A stretch of 64,000 bases of DNA from Bicyclus anynana (taxonomy: Eukaryota; Arthropoda; Insecta; Lepidoptera; Nymphalidae), in the NCBI RefSeq assembly GCF_947172395.1, contig NC_069107.1, positions 10,584,101 to 10,648,100 of the forward strand. Direction: 5' to 3'. Position 1 is the stretch's first letter; each line of letters opens with the position of its first letter. The notes beneath the pieces were generated by a model. That model saw nothing but the letters and a program-made list of their open reading frames with translations, was not told the DNA's origin and searched no databases. This document shows, piece by piece, positions 43,054 through 54,184 of this stretch. Both the position numbers and the translations under genes were made by a program.

Positions 43054-43429
43054 GGTAAACGATGACGTCGTTTACTTTTACTAGGTTTCTAATCGCTTGC
43101 AAGTTATACCTACCTGTTATATACAGAAGTGAATGTTACTTACGTGTTATCTATGTATGCTATAAGTCTACCTATGTATAACAGCGTGGCATAAAGAACC
43201 CAATCATCCTCACAAGAGCGAAGGGCGGGCGGTATCGCTGCTGCCCTGACAAGGCGCTAACAGGCTGCACGTCGCGTGATTGCCTGTCACTTGTCATCGC
43301 GCGCACTGCAGGTATCCTCACTATTGTACTATACCTATTAGGTATCTGTATGGAACAGCTTCCGCGAGTCTCAATATCTCTAAATGATAGATTCAAAATT
43401 GAGGTCATACATAGAGAACTAATCTATAT

Positions 43430-43785
43430 TTACTAATACTATAAAGAGGAAAGATTTCATTGTTTTTTTGTATTGAATAGGCTCTAAAAGTACTGAGCCG
43501 ATTTGAAAAATTCTTTCACTGTTGGGAAGCTACACTATCCCCGAGTGCTATAGGCTATATTTTATCCCCGTATTCCTACGGGAACGGGAACCGCGCGGTG
43601 CCTGCAAATGTTGTCTTAAAGAGGTAAACTTTGTGGTTTCATCGGTAATCTTGGAATCTACCGAACCGATTTAGAAAATTCTTGTACCACTAAAAGCCAC
43701 GTTATTTATGAGTGTCATAGACTATATTTTATCACTGTATTCTCATGAGAACGGGAACTACGTAGGTGAAACCGCGAGACGTCGG
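43430..43785 (+). mobile_element. Helitron-like non-autonomous element or relative
   Basis: TTTACTAATACTATAAAGAG at the left, then two tandem-like blocks of GAGCCGATTTGAAAAATTC / CACGTTATTTATGAGTGTCA with TATTTTATCCCCGTATTCC between, and ACGTCGGCTAGATG at the right. It resembles the 51185-51330 segment. Its CTAG end supports a Helitron, but the blocks differ from the other copies here. Confidence 0.45.
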
Positions 43786-44594
43786 CTAGATGATCTATGA
43801 AAATAAACATGTAATATTCAATGTTACATTATGGACTTCCGCAAACTTTCCGCCAGCTATTCAACATTATATCTTAAGAAATGAATGTCTTCCCACTGAA
43901 CAACAAACAGCCTATTACCTCATTATCCGTATTCTGTCCACATTCCTCATATATACATGCGTGCGGCAAAAAATCATTAATCCCTTTTAACACTTCTCAT
44001 TGCGCTCTCATTTGTGCCGACACCCACAAACACTATCCAAGAATACACCGTAATACGTACAGACAGACAAACCGCCTCCATATTATAATAATACGGAGGT
44101 AGTCAGTGTCGTGGTGTCACTAATCCGGACATCGGATGTCTGTCGGTGTGTACAAAGACTACCTTTACAGAGCGCATCGTGTTGTAAGTATTCTCCTATT
44201 CATTCGTTACGCAGTTCCGGACTTTTAATCTGGACTATTGTAATAAAACTACAAGGCGTGAAGAGATTAATTTAATTGTAAAAAAACATACTTATCGAAG
44301 TGATAGGTAACAAATAACTATGAATTTTTTTTTATTGAGACAGACATCAATAAGAAAATTTTGCTATCTTATTCTAATAACTATACAAATCATGGCCACG
44401 TGGAATGGTAGCATCAAAACTGGCTGCATTTCCGCGTTACAGCTAGCTGATCCGCTAACCATGAGCTAGCCCTTCTGTCACCAGTCGAGGCAACTTTAAC
44501 CGCGGTGAAATTATTCAGTAACAAATCACCAATAATCTGTAAAAACTGGTACTTGCCTCTGTATTATGCCTGGGTGCCAAATACCCATTTTCGA

Positions 44595-44920
44595 ATAAAA
44601 AGTAAAGTGAAAGACGTAGGAAAAACAACAAAGAGGTTGAAATGGAACTCGGCAGGACACATAACAAGAAAATCAAATGACAATTGGAGTAGTGTAACAA
44701 CATCGTGGTGCCCAAGGGGTGAAAAAAGAAAAAAAAGCAGACCGATTAGTAATAATAATAAATAATAATAATTTATTTATTTGCTTTAAACATAACAGTA
44801 GATGGAAAGACGATCTGATTGCCTTCGAAGGAACATACTGGACTCGATCAGCTATGGAAAGGACATAATGGAAGAGGAAGGGGGAGGCCTTTGCCCAGCA
44901 GTGGGATGAAATTTAACTTT
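44595..44920 (+). mobile_element. RTE-like LINE C-terminal fragment of a second family, split by an insertion
   Basis: Encodes KRLKWNSAGHITRKSNDNWS, SVTTSWCPRGEKRKKSRP and, after an interruption, RWKDDLIAFEGTYWTRSAMER and EAFAQQWDEI. These are the RTE-type C-terminal patterns. A TAA-rich segment of about 50 bp (44750-44798) sits between RPI and RWKDD; removing it restores the frame. Confidence 0.7.
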
Positions 44921-45120
44921 AAAGCATGTAATAAATATTATGTAATTTAGATTGTAAAGGTAAAATAAATAAATAAATACATAAATTCACCGTCAGACAT
45001 TATCGTGTAGACCTACCTAATGCAGATCTCAGGATAGGTTCTCACTACTCGCAGACCAGTGGTATATAGTCATTACAAACAGCTAATCTTGACTTGTTTC
45101 AAATAAAATGAAAAAAAAAG

Positions 45121-45278
45121 TCTAGTATATTACATTATTATAACTCAAGAACGGCTCGACCGATTTGGCTGAAAATTGGTGGAGATGTAGCTTAGAACCA
45201 AGAGACGGACATAGGATACTTAGGGTATATTAGGGTAGGGTTTGACTGCTAGCGGACGAAGTCGTGGGCGTCCGCTAG
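45121..45278 (+). mobile_element. non-autonomous Helitron
   Basis: Ends CGGACGAAGTCGTGGGCGTC and CGCTAG before a T. Internal CGACCGATTTGGCTGAAAAT fits the family. The inner GACGAAGTCGTGGGCGTC forms the terminal hairpin. The 5' end (TCTAGTATATTACATTATTA) is less typical. Confidence 0.65.
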
Positions 45279-45732
45279 TAAATTGATAGATGTAACAGAC
45301 AGATAGACCGATCAAAATAAGAATGTTATATCAATTGAAAGGCCGGTGGTGCCCCCCGTCCCCCGCGCCGCTAATAGGCTTACTCGCCGTATTGTGACAG
45401 ACGGACGGATTACACCATTGTCAACGGAATTTGTGCAGAAAACTCGTGTTTTGCACAATTTTCCACCGCGGGGGAGATTACGCTTTTATCTTCGAAACTA
45501 TTCTTTGATTGTGATTCAATAAGATTTTTTCATTTATATACCGGTTTATACGAGTATACCTAGATACGAGTTGGCATGTGTTTAGACGTATAGGTTATAA
45601 AAGATATTAAGTACTTACTTCAATGAAAGGAATTAGATCTTAAATATAGTGGGTAGAGTGAGACAGAAGTGCAGTCAATGGTATATCACGTCACAATGCC
45701 ACACTAATCACATCACATCACACTTCATATCA

Positions 45733-45977
45733 CATTACATCACACTAATATATAAATTCGAAAGTTTGTGTGTAAGTGTGTCTTCTTCTTCTTCTATCTT
45801 TGTTCCTCCTTTGTGCAGCGCTTACCTACTAAAGCGATTTGGCTGAAATTTGAAATGGAAATAGATTTCACTCTGTATTAACACATAAGCTACATTTCAT
45901 CCTGGAAAAATCCATGGTTCCGGCAGGATTTGTAAAATGCTGAATTCTACGCGGACGAAGTCGTGGGCGTTCGCTTG
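45733..45977 (+). mobile_element. non-autonomous Helitron, degraded 3' end
   Basis: CACTAATATATAAATTCGAA at the left, then AGCGATTTGGCTGAAATTTG, AACACATAAGCTACATTTCA and CGGACGAAGTCGTGGGCGTT. The final CTAG reads CTTG, so the 3' end is damaged. Confidence 0.65.
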
Positions 45978-46439
45978 TGTAATAATAGATTGACAAATTA
46001 GACGAACTTTCGAAACAAAAGTAAGTATATTTACACTACATCTTAGGTTATGAAAAATCTCAAAACTTCCCAATAATGGGGTGAAAGTTTCATAAAAAGT
46101 GGTTCAACCATTCCAGAAATTATTCCGGGCAAATACAGACATGCAAATTTTTTTAAAAGTATGTTTTTATGTTAGTCGTGTGGATTGAATTGAGTCGTGT
46201 AAATAACTAGGTGCAATAGGCACTTGGGAAAAACCATTTCATTTGATGTATTGATTCACTGAACGTTCAACTTCCTCAATAACATTTCCAACACATTAAT
46301 TATATGTAAACATTACAAACACTCAATTAAACAACCTGCATAATAAAAGTTTCAACATAAACTAATAAACCGATCAATCAGTTCAAGATCAGTGAAGCAC
46401 CCTCGCGAGTTAATTTAACTGTTTCTAATGGACTGACCG

Positions 46440-46550
46440 GGGGAGGGGGCGCGGGACGAGGGGTGGGGTCATTAAGCAAAGCGTAGCAATAAACTTTGCG
46501 TTACTTAACTGCACTCCGCTCGCAATCATATGAAACACACCGGGAAAATA
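46440..46550. other. GC-rich patch
   Basis: GACCGGGGGAGGGGGCGCGG and neighbouring GC-rich sequence within AT-rich DNA. No gene. Possible regulatory sequence only. Confidence 0.2.
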
Positions 46551-46865
46551 ATAACAGGTCATAGATTAACTGGTGTTCGCTACAGATGCGCCATTTGTTT
46601 TGTAATTTCTGACCTACATATCAAGCGGTTTCGAAGGACAAAATAAATGCAAAATTATGAAAAATATAAATGTATATTTTTGATAAATAATAAGGAAAAA
46701 TATAAGTAACTATTGTTATTTAAAAAACTTTATAACTCATCACGTAAAAAGGATCTATTGTGAAAAAAAATCTGCATAAATCTTACAGAAAGTACAAACT
46801 CGAGCAATGATAAATTTTAGACTAGAGATGGGAGATGAATGATAAATTTTGACTCACGCATCAAA

Positions 46866-47145
46866 ATTGAGGCGGACAAATGTGGGAAATTGAATTAATT
46901 TCATTTCGTCGCTTATTAACAACGAACATTATTTAAACAAATAATACCTAAATATCGTCTACAAAGTTGAGTTGTGTGTTCAGGAAGTGTAAAAACTACG
47001 CATAAATATATAATACATAATGGAAATAAAGACAAAACTGTGCATGTGTGCGCTCAGTGATGTAGCTAAATTTGGATCACTTTTTGCGGTGATTTTGTGG
47101 GAACGTATATAAACTAAGATGTAAATCTAGGAACGAATTTAATAA
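46866..47145 (+). repeat. unclassified dispersed repeat, copy 1
   Basis: Shares with 49544-49830 the ordered blocks ATTGAGGCG.AAATGTGG, AAACAAATAATA, AGTTGTGTGTT, TGTGCATGTGTGCGCTCAGT and TTTGCGGTGATT. Both copies are in the same direction, with no coding content and no clear inverted ends. Confidence 0.65.
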
Positions 47146-47906
47146 AATAAACAAATTGTTCGCTTGTTTTGTTTAAAATAAGACTTTCCCATATTTTTTT
47201 TACTTTAGCTAGTTAGCGTTTGTAGAAAGAGACGACGTACCACATGGCTACAGGCCCTGCGTCGCTAATAGATAGGTAGGTACAAACAATTTTTGTGTCA
47301 TGACACTTTTACATAATTTTTCATAATCTTTGTCCTGCCGGGGGCGCGACGGGATCGCAGATTTTGTTTTATTGTTGTGCGCACGGCGGCACGGCGGAGG
47401 GTTGTAAAAAACCCGCGCAATATGCTCCTCATAAACCCCTCTCAACCCTCCCGTCGGCTCGCATCAGGCTTGCACTCTGAGCTGTATATTTATTGTTTTG
47501 ACGGGAACGTGGTATTTCGGACCCATTGTAAACCGTGCGGCTTAAAGAGCCTTTGTTTTTATATATTCCTTTTTTATTGTTTGCGGTTTTGTTTGGGGCA
47601 ACGGGGTTAAAAGTTGGCACTTTTCTTTTCAATTAATATAATGACTTCCTTATTGTCTACTATTATACGTATAAAATCTTTGTGACATTGAAATCGTACC
47701 CACGCGGGAAATTTAAAACTCCTTAGTGGTGTTAAATTCAAAGGCTTGTCCACAGCTGAAATTCCAAAGACTTATCTTGTCACTAACAATTATCATCTTA
47801 ATAACTACTCGTATCTTCATTTACCATCAGATCAGCTATATGGTACAGTAATGCTTTGTCGGCAAATAAACGCAAGTAGGTAATGGGTAGGTACCTATTT
47901 ATTAGA

Positions 47907-48085
47907 TCCTACTAATATTATAAACGCGAAATTGGATGTTTGTTACTCTTTACCGCCGCTATCACTGAAGCGATTTGGCTGAAATTTTAAATTGAAATAG
48001 ATTTTACTCTGGATTAACACATATGCTACTTTTTATTGCATTTGTGAAAAACGAAATTCGACGCGGACGAAGTCGCGGGCGTTAG
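47907..48085 (+). mobile_element. non-autonomous Helitron
   Basis: Starts TCCTACTAATATTATAAACG after an A, contains AGCGATTTGGCTGAAATTTT and GATTAACACATATGCTACTT, and ends CGGACGAAGTCGCGGGCG. The last CTAG is mutated (GTTAGTC). Confidence 0.7.
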
Positions 48086-48269
48086 TCAGTCAGAAGTGGT
48101 TCTATAAGTTTGTTAAGTTAAATACAATCTTGTAGGTATCAATAAGGTGCTTGAAATAACTTCATCTATATATCACAATCTATCGGATGTAGGCATCCGA
48201 TTTACATGGATGTAACACTATCAATTTCCCGACTCCGAACTGAGAATTCTTAGGAAGAAAGAATAGCTC

Positions 48270-48350
48270 AATATTGAATACCCAGGATTCGAACCTTAGA
48301 CCTCTTGGTGCGAAGCTTCAACAGGCCTATCACTGGACCAACGAGACAGT
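48270..48350 (-). mobile_element. tRNA-like SINE head, family E
   Basis: On the minus strand: GTTGGTCCAGTGATAGGCCT (A-box), GAAGCTTCGCACC, and AAGGTTCGAATCCTGGGT (B-box). It looks like a tRNA gene at first, but the acceptor stem does not pair. Confidence 0.55.
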
Positions 48351-49543
48351 TAACTTAAGCCTACGATTATTAAAATCAATAGAGCCTATTCAGGATCCCC
48401 AGCGATCCTCGTCGCGAAATCGTTATGACGACTCAGTGGCCCGCGAAGGATGCTCGGGGACATTAAGCACTCGAGATGACAAGGCTTCACCACACAATGG
48501 CGGCCGCCGAAAGGGAATGCTGCGAGCAAAAAATAATTGCAATACGAAAGAATGAGGTGAAAGGATTCTTAAGAATTACGAAATAACTCTTATATAACTC
48601 GGTATTTTTTTTAATTACGCAGATTTTTTTTTCGGGTTATTTAACTACGAGTATGTATCTGTGATGATTTTGACGATATTAATACTAATTTGCATCAAGT
48701 ACGTAAGTATCGAGTTAGGTAAATAAACATCGATACGTCCCGGATTTGGGAAATACGTATCGAGTAAATAAAGTGCTAAAACAAAGATCTCGAAGATGTC
48801 GTTACTTTGATTGAGGGCTGTAAGACATTCATTTCGAGCGAGGCTAATCTGAAAAATAAAGATTAAAACACATCTTTCCCTATTTACTATATTTTTAACC
48901 GACTTCAAAAAAAAGGGCAGGTTCTCAATTAGACGCGTATGATTTTTTTTAAAGGTTTTTTAAGTACATCATAACTTCAGACTTCGACATTTAAAAACCA
49001 GTCAGTTCCATTTAGATGTTCGGTAATGTATTTTGGTTCCAATTTCTTTTCTTCTTCCGTTTAATGTTTTTGATGTTAGATAATGTGTATTTTGATTTGT
49101 GTGTGTCAAAAAAAAAATCTTTCCATTTTGTATGTTTGCGCGTGACTGAATGCGATTTAAATCCACCACACAATAAAATAATTACTAACTCGTCGAGTTA
49201 TTCAATAATCAAATATAATAGTCGCGTCTGTCAATGGGCGAGGCGCGCCGAAAAGGATGCGATTGTCACTAAACCATAGAGTAAACCGTAGAATAGACGC
49301 GAACGGAAGTGATTGTGCAAGGATTACACGGATTACTGCGTCGGAATGGACTACCGGTGCTACCGGCCACCGCATGCATACAAATAAATGCATGCACATG
49401 CACATGCGAAGATAGTAAATAGATACTGAATAGAGATGTTTTTTTTCAATAAATTTGTCAAGATTCCACCAAAATTATGGTGCTTCAAACAGAATAGTTT
49501 TTTATCAACTATTATATACTACCTATTAGTTATGTCACTAACA

Positions 49544-49830
49544 TTGAGGCGAATAAATGTGGATAATTGTCTTAATTTAATTTAGTCGTATAGTAGGCAA
49601 ACACCGAAAGTTTAAACAAATAATAAAATGTCTACAATATCGAGTTGTGTGTTTAGGAAATGTAAAAACTATATATATGTACATAAATATATAATGTAAG
49701 TATACACAAAATTGTGCATGTGTGCGCTCAGTGGAATAGCTAAACTCGGATAACTTTTGCGGTGATTGTGTAGTAAGTACCTACCTTGTCTAATAGAAGA
49801 TAATCTTTGACGAACGAATTTAATATTAAT
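49544..49830 (+). repeat. unclassified dispersed repeat, copy 2
   Basis: Second copy of the repeat at 46866-47145; the end block TGTGCATGTGTGCGCTCAGT is identical in both. Confidence 0.65.
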
Positions 49831-50274
49831 AATTAAATATTCGGATCCTAGGTCCTGGCTGTGAAATATTGAACCCTTCCTTCAAGAAACTGTTGACAAA
49901 AGTTAGTAAGTTGGTACTGCACTTGTACCTATCAGTAGAAAGCACAATAAACCCCGGAACCCATGGCCTACGATAACTCCTGAACCAACAAGACTTTAAA
50001 AACTCCCATGTAATCAATTCCAATATCTAACCTAACTATGAATAACAAATGTAACAGCGCGTTCCCGCAGCATATGCGTGACTCCCGGAGGGACGCGTGT
50101 TTGTCCACTTAATTCCATCAAATATTTGCCAATAATTATAACTGTTTGTCAAGTAATGCGCCGTTCGCTTGATACCGATATTAATATTTAGTTGTAATAA
50201 ATTGATGTTATGTCTATGTGGGTCAATGTCCGATTCAGATTTTTTTTACATCGCATCAAATTTCGTCAAACTAT

Positions 50275-50347
50275 ACTCTGAGGCACAATTATCAGCCCTA
50301 TAATATGATGCGAGTATATTAAAGTGGGCGGATAATTGCCTCTGAGT
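50275..50347. mobile_element. 73-bp palindromic MITE, second copy
   Basis: Left end ACTCTGAGGCACAATTATCA and right end GGGCGGATAATTGCCTCTGA are near inverted repeats. The core GATGCGAGTATATTAAAGTG is shared with 9938-10011. Confidence 0.7.
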
Positions 50348-50385
50348 GTATCTCATTTTATTTTTATATATACGCAGCGGCATGC

Positions 50386-50784
50386 TAAATCGATTGGCGG
50401 TACGTCTTTGTCTCATCATCATCACATCAGCCGATGGACGTCCACTGCAGGACATAGGCCTTTTGTAGAGACTTCCAAACATCACGATACTGAGCCACCT
50501 GCATCCAGCGAATCCCTGCGACTCGCTTGATGTCTTCAGTCAGCTGCGGATCTCCTCATTTCTGATTCGATTACGCAGAGATACTCCTAGCATAGCTCGT
50601 TCCATCGCCCGCTGTGTGACTCTGAGCCTTCTTATGAGGCCCATAGTTAGCGATCAAGTCGTCTTTGTCTATAGGGTGGTAACTACCACCAGATTTGAGC
50701 CAATTTAGAATATATTTTATCCTCAACTGAGCCGAGCAGGGAATACAACCCAGAACCTCTATTTTAAGAACCACAGCACTACCT
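50386..50784 (-). mobile_element. SINE, family A, interrupted by an RTE-like LINE
   Basis: Fragment 50386-50413 (ATTGGCGGTACGTCTTTGTC) and fragment 50661-50784 (GGTGGTAACTACCACC to AGCACTACC) are consecutive parts of one antisense family A SINE. Between them lies an RTE-like LINE piece. Confidence 0.75.
50414..50660 (-). mobile_element. RTE-like LINE with 10-bp target duplication inside a SINE
   Basis: Begins CATCATCATCACATCAGCCG (antisense tail and end) and reaches the antisense of the IRNEEIRS and ERAMLGVSLR blocks. The direct repeat GTCTTTGTCT at 50404-50413 and 50661-50670 is a clean target duplication. Confidence 0.85.
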
Positions 50785-50854
50785 ACTTCTAGAGAGAAGG
50801 CGACATAACAGCCGGCTGCGAAATAGGGGTAAAGTCAAGGGCGCTCGGTATAGC

Positions 50855-51065
50855 AGGGAATATGGCGGCGCCATAACATAACCATACCGGAGTAATCGGT
50901 AATGGTTGGGCACGAATTACTTCAGTAGGTAGTCTGCGTTTGATATGATACCATTCGTACCGCGGGTGCCAGGAGCCGCTGCCCGCGGTACACGAGGTGC
51001 CGCCCCGCCCCGCGCCGCCCGCCCCCGCCCGCGCCCTCCGCGTGCCGGAAATTACTTTTGTTTCG
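50855..51065. other. CpG-rich island
   Basis: Very GC-rich (GCCGCCCCGCCCCGCGCCGC near 50998) with a 9-bp perfect stem, TACCGCGGG and CCCGCGGTA (50960-50992). No conserved frame. Promoter, non-coding exon or enhancer are all possible. Confidence 0.3.
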
Positions 51066-51184
51066 CCGTGAGAAACTTGTAAACGAGCATTTTCTCCTTT
51101 ACGACTCCGATAAATACATACCTACTTGTTTATTTATATGTTAATAATTTGTTTTCATGAAATGAAAATGTGAATTGTAAGGGT

Positions 51185-51335
51185 TGGTTGGGAAGGTTGT
51201 AGGTAATCTGTGGATCTACTGAACCGATTTTTCAAATTGTTTTACCAATGGAAAGCCACGTTATTTTCGAGTGTCGTAGGTATATTTTATTTCCGTATTT
51301 CCACGGGAACAGGAACTACCGTTGACGTCGGCTAA
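51185..51335 (+). mobile_element. Helitron-like fragment
   Basis: CTACTGAACCGATTTTTCAA, AAAGCCACGTTATTTTCGAG and TTCCACGGGAACAGGAACTA, ending GACGTCGGCTAATT, match the 43430-43785 type. Truncated. Confidence 0.4.
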
Positions 51336-51781
51336 TTACTTATAAAATAATGCCTATCTTTACTTACAACAACCTTGTGGCTCCACTCTACGGTACCTAG
51401 GTACTTCTGATATCAGCATGTTGCGGAACTCTAAAAACAATTCCGCAAATACACAATTTCCGCAATTCCGCCAGCAGATGGCGTCACGATAGGCGATGTT
51501 TCCAATAATGAACCGCGCCCGGCCCAAACATCCTGCGCTCCACAAATTGCATTACCGCCATCCTATGCCCAATGCACTTGCAACTCTATTGTTACGTAAT
51601 AGGGTCGATGTTCCGCTGACAGGGCGGCGCGTGTATGCGGGCGGGAATCGAACCGGAGTACCTAATGGGTTATTAAAACAGTTGAAGTAAGCGATTTCAA
51701 TTTATTAGTTGTCGAGTGGTTTGGGGATGTGATTGCGAGGTTAATAATATAATCGATGTTTATTTATTTGGTCTGGATAAC

Positions 51782-51832
51782 TTTTGGTAGAGACTTTTCC
51801 TCTAGTTAGTAGAGGAGAAGTCTCTACCAAAA
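51782..51832. repeat. 22-bp inverted repeat with G:U pair
   Basis: Arms 51782-51803 and 51811-51832 pair fully if one T:G is allowed (TTTTGGTAGAGACTTTTCCT at the left). The loop is AGTTAGT. Confidence 0.85.
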
Positions 51833-52084
51833 CATTACCTACCTAAATAGTAGCATAAATGTACCTAACTATTCAGTGGTAGTAGCATGAAGGTAAGTAA
51901 GGTACCTGTCAAATTGTGTGATTGTTAGACTTGATAAGGTAATACTTTCGCATAGGTATTTTCACTGTTAGGTTAGGTTAGGACACGATTTTGTGGTTCC
52001 CGACATAACACAGAATGACAGAGGTAACAGAGATTCTCATTTTGATGCGTAAGTAGATGGGTACATACTTATAATAATAATAAT

Positions 52085-53677
52085 CCACTATGGTTTTGCT
52101 TGGCCTTGAATCCTCTCAGTACATTACTAGAGGGTTCGGGGACAGGCTTTCAGTTTCGGAGAGGAGGGACAAAAGTGCCTCACCTTCTCTACATGGACGA
52201 CCTCAAACTGCTAGCGCCCAATGCTACCCGACTGCAGGAATTACTGAATCTCACCACGGGATTCAGTAATTCCATCAGAATGGAGCTGGGACTAGACAAG
52301 TGTGCGGTCTTGCATGTGGAGAGGGGTCAGGTCACTCACACGGTCGGGATCAATCCTGACCTACTTAACATCAAGACCCTTTCTGAAACTGAATCTTACC
52401 GGTATCTGGGCATGTCACAATCTATAGGGGTGCAAGAGGCGGACATGAAACAGTCAGTTTGCGAGGGTTTTTATCGACGTCTGACAAAGATCTGTAAAAG
52501 TTATTTGTCGGGCGCCAATAAGATTCGAGCTTATAACGGCTGGGTCATGCCTGTTCTCATGTACATCTTTGGCGTGCTCAGATGGACTCAGACCGAATTA
52601 GACGTCCTGGATAGAAGGGTCCGCACGACTATGACTCTCTATCGTATGCATCACCCAAAATCGTCTGTCATGAGATTGTATGTCCCCCGAAAGTGTGGTG
52701 GTCGAGGCCTACTTAGCGCCAAGACCATGCACAATCGGGAGATATGCAGCCTCAGGACCTACTTCGAGACGAAAAGGGAGGCCCCGATGCATACAGAAGT
52801 CATAGCATGTGATAAAGGACTCACCCCGCTATCCTTGGCCAACAGCGAATGGCAAAAACCAGTGGTACAGAGCACCTCTGACCGGGAGACCGTATGGAAG
52901 GGGAAGGAGCTGCACGGACGCTTTTTTAAGGCTCTTCATGAGCCCCATGTCAGTAAAAAAGCGTCTGTGCAGTGGCTGCGCTTCGGTGACCTCTTTGGGG
53001 AAACCGAAGGGTTTGTCTTTGCGATACAAGATCAGGTGGTAAAGACGCGGAACTACCGAAAGTACATTCTGAAGGATGGCACTCACGACATCTGTCGAGC
53101 CTGTCGCCATCCCGGCGAGTCACTCAGACATGTCCTTTCGGGTTGTTCAGCTCTTGCCAACACTGAGTATCTGCACAGACACAACCAAGCAGCCAAAATC
53201 CTTCACCAAGAGCTTGCTCTGACGTACGGTCTCCTGGACCAGAGGTTGCCTTATTACAAGTACACACCGGTGCCAGCGCTTGAACGCGACGGAGTCCGGC
53301 TCTATTGGGACCGGTCCATTATCACGGACAGGACTATTCTTGCGAATAAGCCTGACATCGTGGTGTTGGACCGGGCACAGTCGAGGGTGTTTTTAGTGGA
53401 CATCACAATTCCATATGACGAGAACCTTGTGAGAGCTGAGACAGAGAAAAAACGTAAATATCTAGATCTGGCTCACGAGGTTACCGCCATGTGGCATGTG
53501 GAGTCCACTGAAATCATACCCATCGTTATATCTGCCAACGGTTTGATCCCAGTCAGCCTCGCTCACCATCTGAGGCGGCTGGGGTTCCGTGGCAGTTCGC
53601 TCGCAGGCAAGATGCAAAAAGCGGTCTTGCTGGACTCGGCTAGGATAGTCCGCCGGTTTCTCCACCTGTCGCCCTGA
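52085..53677 (+). CDS. restriction-like-endonuclease LINE ORF, truncated RT plus endonuclease
   Basis: The frame is open from PLWFCLALNPLST, a piece of RT motif B, at the 5' break. Counting from the Leu at 52100, YMDD (31-34) is the RT catalytic box, followed by KYLG-like SYRYLGM and the thumb. A CCHC knuckle follows, C332, C335, H344, C349, then KPDIVVLDR...VFLVDIT, the PD...D core of the restriction-like endonuclease (D419, D434). The final segment ends HLSP. Elements with this C-terminal nuclease are the R2/R4/NeSL-type LINEs. YMDD and the TAA target point to R4/Dong; R2 would sit in 28S rDNA. The frame is intact, so the insertion is probably young, but it cannot move without fingers 1-5 of the RT. 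Confidence 0.85.
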   Translation, partial: PLWFCLALNPLSTLLEGSGTGFQFRRGGTKVPHLLYMDDLKLLAPNATRLQELLNLTTGFSNSIRMELGLDKCAVLHVERGQVTHTVGINPDLLNIKTLSETESYRYLGMSQSIGVQEADMKQSVCEGFYRRLTKICKSYLSGANKIRAYNGWVMPVLMYIFGVLRWTQTELDVLDRRVRTTMTLYRMHHPKSSVMRLYVPRKCGGRGLLSAKTMHNREICSLRTYFETKREAPMHTEVIACDKGLTPLSLANSEWQKPVVQSTSDRETVWKGKELHGRFFKALHEPHVSKKASVQWLRFGDLFGETEGFVFAIQDQVVKTRNYRKYILKDGTHDICRACRHPGESLRHVLSGCSALANTEYLHRHNQAAKILHQELALTYGLLDQRLPYYKYTPVPALERDGVRLYWDRSIITDRTILANKPDIVVLDRAQSRVFLVDITIPYDENLVRAETEKKRKYLDLAHEVTAMWHVESTEIIPIVISANGLIPVSLAHHLRRLGFRGSSLAGKMQKAVLLDSARIVRRFLHLSP

Positions 53678-53872
53678 CCCCCGGCCGTTTGGTCTCCCTG
53701 CCGGGGTGAATCCTCCGCCCGGTGCATATATGTATTTATGTAATATATATTTAAGTTTATTTATTTTGTGTATTTAAGTAAGTTTATTTATTTTCCCTTT
53801 GGCTTTTATATATATTTATTTTGTACTGGGCGTGAGAGTTTAATTCATTTGGATAATAATAATAATAATAAT
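52085..53872 (+). mobile_element. R4/Dong-like LINE, 5'-truncated, in a TAA microsatellite
   Basis: The element begins CCACTATGGTTTTGC right after ATAATAATAATAAT (52071-52084) and ends before TAA repeats (53852-53873). TAA repeats on both sides are the pattern known for Dong of Bombyx, which inserts into TAA arrays. Coding content is in the CDS entry. Confidence 0.75.
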
Positions 53873-54184
53873 AAAATCCTTTATTCAGCTAATAAATACA
53901 AATTAAAAAAATCAAGAAGAAATTACACACTAATACTAACAGAGCTTACAAACTACTTAAAGATACCTACTTAAATTACAAAGTTCCTCTGTCTGTACTT
54001 AGTATAATAATATAATAAAGAAATTCAGCTGAAAGGGGCGCTGCCTCAGCTCGATACTACAGTTGAGAGCTGTAGTGCTGATTTTCAGGCATGACCCCTT
54101 GTCGTTATATTTGTTACGCTCGTAACTTTTAGGACAAATTTTTGGTAACGGGAGGGATATCTTTTACCGATATTTACCCGAAGT

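Noticed and set aside
48270..48350. tRNA-like sequence on the minus strand
   Set aside because: It looks like a tRNA up to the B-box, but the ends do not pair and a related head is at 25440. Treated as a SINE head.
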